Assembly: GCA_930367205.1 (NCBI GenBank)
Contig: OV884009.1
Span: 91,285,189-91,349,188, forward strand
Length of the DNA: 64,000 nt
Source of the DNA: Acanthosoma haemorrhoidale
Taxonomy: Eukaryota; Arthropoda; Insecta; Hemiptera; Acanthosomatidae
Reading direction: 5' to 3'
Shown: in pieces, positions 59,177 through 64,000 of the stretch
Layout of the letters: every line of letters begins with the position of its first letter
Numbering within the stretch: position 1 is the stretch's first letter
Notes under the pieces: model-generated
What the model was told of the DNA's origin: nothing
Database searches by the model: none
What the model saw: only the letters and a program-made list of their open reading frames with translations
Program-made: the position numbers and the translations under genes

Positions 59177-60000
59177 AAGAGTGTCCCAGAATTAACGCAA
59201 CATTTGATTTAAATAGAAAACACAGTTTTTAATATTTTTGTTGTTATTTTTTTATTGAATTATAAAGTAAATAGGATAGGGTTATTTATGGAATAACACA
59301 TCGGGCAAATGGCCTCCACGACTTTGCTGGCACATACGCACTCTTTTGTCGAAATTTTTCATGACCATTTGGCATAAATGTGGTTGAATTTCGTTGATGC
59401 AGCGTGGATTTTCCTCTTTTAATTCACGGGTGGATGTGGGCTTGTTGACATACGCATTTAACTTTAAATAACTCCATAAAAATAAATCTAAAGGTGTTAA
59501 ATCACACGATCTAGGGGGCTAATTCTGATCACCGAAACGAGAGCGTACATGACCTGGAAATGTCTCATGCAGCATTTGAATTGTTTCATGGGCATATGGC
59601 ACCATCTTGTTGAAACCACATATTGGCCACATCAATATCATCCAATTTCGGCACAAATAACTGTGTTGACGACGCCGAATTGATGTTCCTGGATTATCAA
59701 CAACACTCTCACGCACTGCTTCGATATTGACATTTGAACGGCTTGTTTTTGGACGACCGGTGTGTTTAGTGTCTCGATCCCGTCTCACTAAATTTTTCAA
59801 TTAATCTCTTCACAGTTGATGAAGTCAAAACGCTATACCGACCATATTTTGTATGAATTTTTCGAACTGCGGCCACCAAACTTTCATTATTTTTGAGATA
59901 ATGTTCAGAATCAAGACACGTTGTTCTATCGTGTAACGATCCACTTTTACTAACCCTAAACTGTCAGCTGTCAAATTATTTTTTTATAGGGTTGCCAGCT
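59177..60000 (-). mobile_element. Tc1/mariner-superfamily deletion derivative, copy 3
   Basis: Left terminal repeat 'aagagtgtcccagaattaac' follows a TA at 59175-59176. The interior matches 7800-8698, including the same internal deletion junction. The right end is truncated at 'gggttgccagct' near 60000, so the second terminal repeat and about 55 terminal bases are missing. The copy can no longer transpose. Confidence 0.9.
59285..59955 (-). pseudogene. Internally deleted transposase, copy 3
   Basis: The minus-strand frame 59519-59800 reads KHTGRPKTSRSNVNIEAVRE and PGTSIRRR, then passes directly into LCRNWMILMWPICGFNKMV, which is the frame-shifted copy of the region before the second catalytic Asp. 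The same junction occurs at about 8300 in copy 1. The first part of the protein and a frameshift lie at 59800-59955. The C-terminal tail is recognisable around 59290-59400. It is non-functional. Confidence 0.85.
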
Positions 60001-60184
60001 CTTCGATTAATTAATCAGGTCGATTAATGTGTTAGAACGTTTTTTAGTAATCTTGTACATATTGAGAATAGTTGTCTGCACAGCAAGACAGAGTTTGTTG
60101 CATGTTGTTAACCTGCAAGACTCGGGGGAATGATTAGTTGTGAAACGAAGAATATACTGTTGACAGATACAGTTAGCGGTCAGT
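60001..60184. other. Spacer
   Basis: No feature identified. Confidence 0.5.
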
Positions 60185-60415
60185 ATGACGAAGATGAAAC
60201 ACGAGGGCAAGGAGGAGGTGACAGATGGCAGTGGAGTTAATGGGCGAGCCAGGACCTCCAAGAGCCTGCTCCTGGCCAACTGTGCATTTGTCTCTGTTCG
60301 CGGGGAACACTTAAGGCGTTCGCTCCCACCTCGTATATCTGTCTACCACGGTCAGATTGTCTCTCACCGCTCATTCTTTATCTTCGTCCAATTCTCTTTT
60401 TATCCTACCTCCTAA
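60185..60415 (+). CDS. Unidentified ORF with coding-like start, possible exon
   Basis: A 76-codon frame starting M-T-K-M-K-H-E-G-K-E-E-V, then SLLLANCAFVSVRGEHLRR. The first 40 codons are GC-richer than surrounding DNA, with balanced codon use. The end becomes hydrophobic and Phe-rich and looks non-coding. It could be a host first exon with a donor near the middle, a transposon 5' region, or chance. No domain is recognised. A TTAA-type element end begins shortly downstream (60430). Confidence 0.25.
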   Translation: MTKMKHEGKEEVTDGSGVNGRARTSKSLLLANCAFVSVRGEHLRRSLPPRISVYHGQIVSHRSFFIFVQFSFYPTS

Positions 60416-60429
60416 CTGTTGATACTTAA

Positions 60430-60715
60430 CCCGGAAGAACTCACTAGGAAAAGGGAAGGGAAAACATCAGAACTGGCACCCAAGACTTTCTCTCGCATCT
60501 CAAATATTTGCTTTTTTTCATCAGATAATAAACTAAATAAATTATTCCTCTTCAAGAAACCTTCTCACTTGCACACTCTTTTTGGAATTCGGCCCATCTT
60601 CTCGTCTACCCATTTTATTGGTGCTCATTCTCAATTGAGGGTAAAGGTCTAATAAAATAACTATATCCTTTTTTAATAATAAAGGATTAAGTAAAAAGAT
60701 GTTATGAACCTTTTT
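60430..60715 (+). mobile_element. Partial copy of the TTAA-flanked element
   Basis: TTAA (60426-60429) is followed by CCCGGAAGAACTC, the same terminal sequence as the complete element at 60875. Internal blocks also match, e.g. 'taaaggattaagtaaaaa' against 'taaaggattaaataaaa'. The segment 60541-60640 resembles 61670-61770 of the complete copy. No right terminus is present. Confidence 0.55.
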
Positions 60716-60874
60716 TTTTTTCGTAAGGTAAAGATATTATGAACAAAATTATAATAATCAAAAACCACTTGCTCCAACAAAAAAACATTTTGCACAGGCT
60801 CACATTTTATCAAATGTCCTCCCGCCATCTACTAACCACTGCTGAGTTTTTGTTCCGATGAAAAAAATGTTTAA

Positions 60875-62390
60875 CCCGGAAGAGCTCGCTAAGAAAACTG
60901 AAACATAAGAACTCGTGTGTGAGTTTTAAATGCCAAATAAATTGATTATATTATTTCTAAAAGGTAAAGGATTAAATAAAATTGTTTTATAAACCAAAGA
61001 AATTTATTTAATCTTTAAAGCACAAAGTAAGTTTAACATAAATATAGTTTAGATTAATTTTAACAAGGTAATGACATTTAACTAAACATTGGATATTAAA
61101 ATTGTAACATTATAAAAGTTAACAACCCTTAACACGTTTTGGGTACGTATAATTAGTTAGTGAGGGGCAAATAGGTATATTGAATTTTCAGCTCACTTTC
61201 TTTGTTTTTTTCATTTTTCCTTTTTTTTTAGTTAGTTGAATTCCTTTATTGTGCTATAATTACAATCTGCCTTTTATAAGGCAATAAGTAATTAAGATAA
61301 ATGCTCTCATTCATACCATATTTACAGTTCATCATTCACTCGCTCATTCATACAATATTTACAGACAGCCCAGAGACCCCCCAAATCCACCGCGAAGAGG
61401 AAGTGGAGTCTTGGGAAGTCCCCCACGCTCCTCCGTCAGCCGCGTCACCGGATACTAGCCAGTGGAGGCTGACCAAGAGCGGGAGAGCCACTGAAGCTCA
61501 GGACATGATTGGAGAAACTGGCCATTGCCAGGACTCCCACTGTCACGCGTTTATAGCAGGTCACGAGGCCACTGCCGTTTCAGTCTCTGAGGAGGATTAT
61601 AGGGATGAGTGGCGCAGTACAATGACTGTGCTACAGGATTAGGGTGGTTGGAAAGATTTTTTTTTTCCTTTAAGGAACGTTCTTGCTCACACACGTCTCA
61701 GAAATCGGTTCAACTTCCCGCCCATCTATTCTTTTGGCACTCATTGTTAGTTCCACGTGCCAAACGGTATTATTATCATTACCGAGCAAAAAATTGTCCA
61801 GATCGTCGTTTTTGAACTAGTTCTAATCTTCCTCCGGCGGTTCAGAATTTGTTGGGTGATCACTTTTTTTTTGGTTTCCAAGACACTTTATTCGTCATAA
61901 ACACAGTTTTGGTCATTTTTTGGAAATTTTAAACGATAACCAACCAGGTATCTGAATCCATGACAAATTCTTTAACTTAAATAAATAAATTAATAGAACC
62001 TTCTATAAATAATAAAAATATCCGGAAAACCTAATATGCTACTTACAGAGATCTGACTTGACTTTTCCAAACATCACCAAACGCTTTCCCTGACTCATTG
62101 TATAATAACCATTATGAAAAGATCTAAGAAAAAACCGTAATATAATAAACATAGCAAACAAACAAAACGAATAAAAAATCTTATTGCGGTACTTACGAAA
62201 ACGTAACACTCGCTAAGAGAAAATCTCTGACCCACAAAAACTCCCCGATGAGTGGCTAAACAAAAACTGAAAACGATAACTGTGTAAGCTAAGGATGTAA
62301 ACAGAGATCTTCCTTAGCATTCCCGCTTCCGAATCACCAATGATTTTTTTCAAACCTGAGAGAAAATCTCCCGGTGTGAGGTCTTCCGGG
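60875..62390. mobile_element. PiggyBac-type non-autonomous element
   Basis: Left terminus CCCGGAAGAGCTC (60875-60887) and right terminus GAGGTCTTCCGGG (62378-62390) are inverted repeats with one mismatch. Both are flanked by TTAA (60871-60874 and 62391-62394). TTAA duplication with CCC...GGG ends is characteristic of piggyBac-superfamily transposons. No transposase frame is present, and a family-A LINE end (61231-61655) is nested inside. Without the LINE the element is about 1.1 kb. Confidence 0.7.
61231..61655 (-). mobile_element. Family-A LINE 3' end nested in the TTAA element
   Basis: Complete 3' untranslated region in antisense, from 'tcctttattgtgctataatt' to 'ggattagggtggttgga'. TTTTTCCTTT occurs on both sides (61214-61223 and 61662-61671) and may be the target duplication, though the T-rich context makes this weak. 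The 113-codon antisense frame 61301-61642 is not a gene. Confidence 0.88.
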
Positions 62391-62394
62391 TTAA

Positions 62395-63054
62395 ACTTGT
62401 ATCATTGCGTACATGTAAGTCGTGTAACTAAAGTGACCAATGATATTGCTTTCCCTATTTATTTTTTCTTTTATTTTTCTGTGAATTATATCTTTTAATT
62501 ATTAATTATTCAAACAAATTAATAAATGTTTTTTTTAAGTATAGTTTAGTTTTTTATTATTATTTTAGTTAATCCTCCTGGTGATGTGTTGTTTCTTTTT
62601 TGTTGGCCAGCGTTGTGTTTATTTATGCATTATTGTTATTCACCGGGGACATGAAAATAGGGAGGCGTGGTAGTTTGAGAAGTAATTTTGCCATTTGATA
62701 TTAACGATAGAACTTTAAAAAAAGTTGGTCAATTTAAAATTAATTGACTTACCGTAACATCTGAGAATCTCGTGGTAATCTCCCTTGTTTACTTTAATAG
62801 CTGTGCTAAAATAATAATTTATGTAATTTCAATGTCAGCTCATGTATTGTAAAGATATGTGTTTTTTCTTATATTTTAATCACGTAATACAAATACTACT
62901 TGCCGACCATGTTATCATTTGATTGGAAAATTCCTAATGATTCTCAAATTTGAAAATATATATCATAATGTTAGTTGGAGTTATCTGCAATGAACATAGA
63001 AAATTTTGCTAAAAAATAATCGTTGATACAATATAACAGAAAAAAAACAAGGCT
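62395..63054. other. Anonymous AT-rich DNA
   Basis: No feature. Confidence 0.5.
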
Positions 63055-63453
63055 ATTGCTCCATGGATCCCCTTTCATCACAGTTCCAAGTGAGTGTGGT
63101 AAGACGCAGTAGCAGCTGCGGAAACAGAGGGAGAAGCGTGGTGCAGTGGTGAGACACGCTGACACGGCATTTGGCAGGCAAATATCCCATTAATCGCCAT
63201 TTGGCAGAGTTTGCGCAAGCTCTTCCCCCGCAATCAGCTGACACATCCGAGCTTGGGACTTAGGCCGCTAATCACCACTCAACCGCATCAAGATGCTCTC
63301 ATCAGCACCCCAATACTTCATCAGGCTCTCTATTACACTGCAAACATCCCAAGTTCCGTCCGATATTAATTTCCTGAAGGAGAGCTCTCGTCCTGATCCT
63401 TTCACCCATGTCTCGTATGCGTGCATATAAGTAATAAGTAGCCAATAGTACAA
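63055..63453. other. GC-richer stretch, possible SINE head and unidentified frames
   Basis: Contains TGGTGCAGTGG (63139-63149), which fits a polymerase III A box, followed by 'cacgctgacacggcatttgg', similar in layout to tRNA-derived SINE heads. No convincing B box follows. Minus frames of 61-64 codons (62971-63453), one reading GSGRELSFRKLISDGTWDVC, were not recognised. Confidence 0.25.
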
Positions 63454-63910
63454 GTAGTAAATAATAAAAATATATTTATTACCTTGGGGTTATGGATTCT
63501 ATGGCCAAACACTAATTTAATATAAAGTGGGTTAAATGTACTTATCAATCCCTGCTAAAACTTAATACGTAAAAATAAAATATAAAAACATAAAATAAAA
63601 TAAAAAATATACATAAAATATAAGAAGTTATCAGTAGTTAAAAATATAAAATGAAATAAATGTAAGCCTTAACAATATAAAGAAAATAAAACAAGAACTG
63701 GTTAGAAAATATCATACAATACACACACACGCACAATAATTAACTGACAGTTTGGAAATCTGTACAGCCTACATGACAGATTTACTTGATCTTGTTCAAA
63801 CAGTCTTTGCACATATTGCTACTCCACGAGTTGTGAATTTCTTCGGGACTGATGTGGCCACCTCTTAATTACGAGTAATTAGAAGTTCCCCTCTTCTTGG
63901 CCCAGAAAAT
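63454..63910. other. AT-rich DNA with AAAAT-type low complexity
   Basis: 63560-63700 is dominated by ataaaata-like simple sequence. 63780-63900 is ordinary, with no motif. Confidence 0.5.
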
Positions 63911-64000
63911 ATCTATCTATGTTTCCATATTTTTATAATATAGCTTATGACGTCAGTCAGAGAGGGAGGGGAAGCTAGTGGGGGTAACAGCCGCGAGTAG
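63911..64000 (+). repeat. Retroposon-like repeat B, copy 3 (runs off the window)
   Basis: Repeats the start of copy 1 at 20822: 'atctatgtttccatattt', 'tatgacgtcagt.agag', 'agctagtgggg.taacagccgc'. The CRE TGACGTCA lies at 63948-63955. The rest lies beyond the window. Confidence 0.8.

Noticed and set aside
1..64000. A new defence system, gene cluster or operon
   Set aside because: No intact multi-gene arrangement exists. Every recognisable protein fragment belongs to a known class of transposable element.

Overview
The window is AT-rich eukaryotic nuclear DNA that looks like an insect intergenic, intronic or heterochromatic region. It carries decayed DNA transposons, 5'-truncated Jockey-type LINEs and one gypsy/errantivirus-like element. 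This mixture is typical of insects. A hemipteran such as a planthopper is possible but unproven from sequence alone. I found no complete host protein gene, no rRNA or tRNA gene, no operon and no CRISPR array. Nearly all open frames are short chance frames, and the recognisable proteins belong to transposable elements.

Region by region. 1-7.8 kb is mostly anonymous AT-rich DNA, with a compact hairpin-rich GC island followed by A10 (816-950), purine/pyrimidine tracts with a GA microsatellite (3.6-4.07 kb), and a GC-rich leader (4.55-5.04 kb). 7.8-12 kb holds two DNA transposons. One is a TA-flanked Tc1/mariner-superfamily deletion derivative (7800-8698). The other is a classical DD34D mariner relic (10465-12011) that contains a near-perfect inverted duplication of its own 5' part. 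13.5-26.8 kb has a degenerate LINE, several 3' ends of one Jockey family (here 'family A'), a 296-bp MITE of the TA-flanked family, and GC-rich retroposon-like blocks. 30.0-35.6 kb is a nested structure: a broken gypsy/errantivirus-like element in the order protease, RT, RNase H, integrase, env. It is interrupted by a poly(A)-tailed LINE (30776-31928, 12-bp target duplication), by an LTR tail between 127-bp direct repeats, and by a family-A 3' end (34652-34984).

36.5-62.4 kb is again dominated by family A. This includes its longest copy with reverse transcriptase (44937-46840), a copy with a young 309-bp tandem duplication (38955-39569) and a hybrid inverted copy (47985-48232). Further on are a second copy of the TA-flanked deletion derivative (59177-60000) and a TTAA-flanked piggyBac-type non-autonomous element (60875-62390) with another family-A copy inside it. 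The right edge starts a further copy of the GC-rich CRE-containing repeat seen at 20.8 kb.

The elements do not form a pathway. The window records layered transposition: autonomous ancestors, deletion derivatives, MITEs, and LINE tails inserted into older elements. The most informative parts are the mariner fold-back, the three-step deletion series of one DNA transposon, the nested retroelement, and the density of family A (about 17 pieces in 64 kb). I see no convincing new biological system beyond this transposon archaeology.
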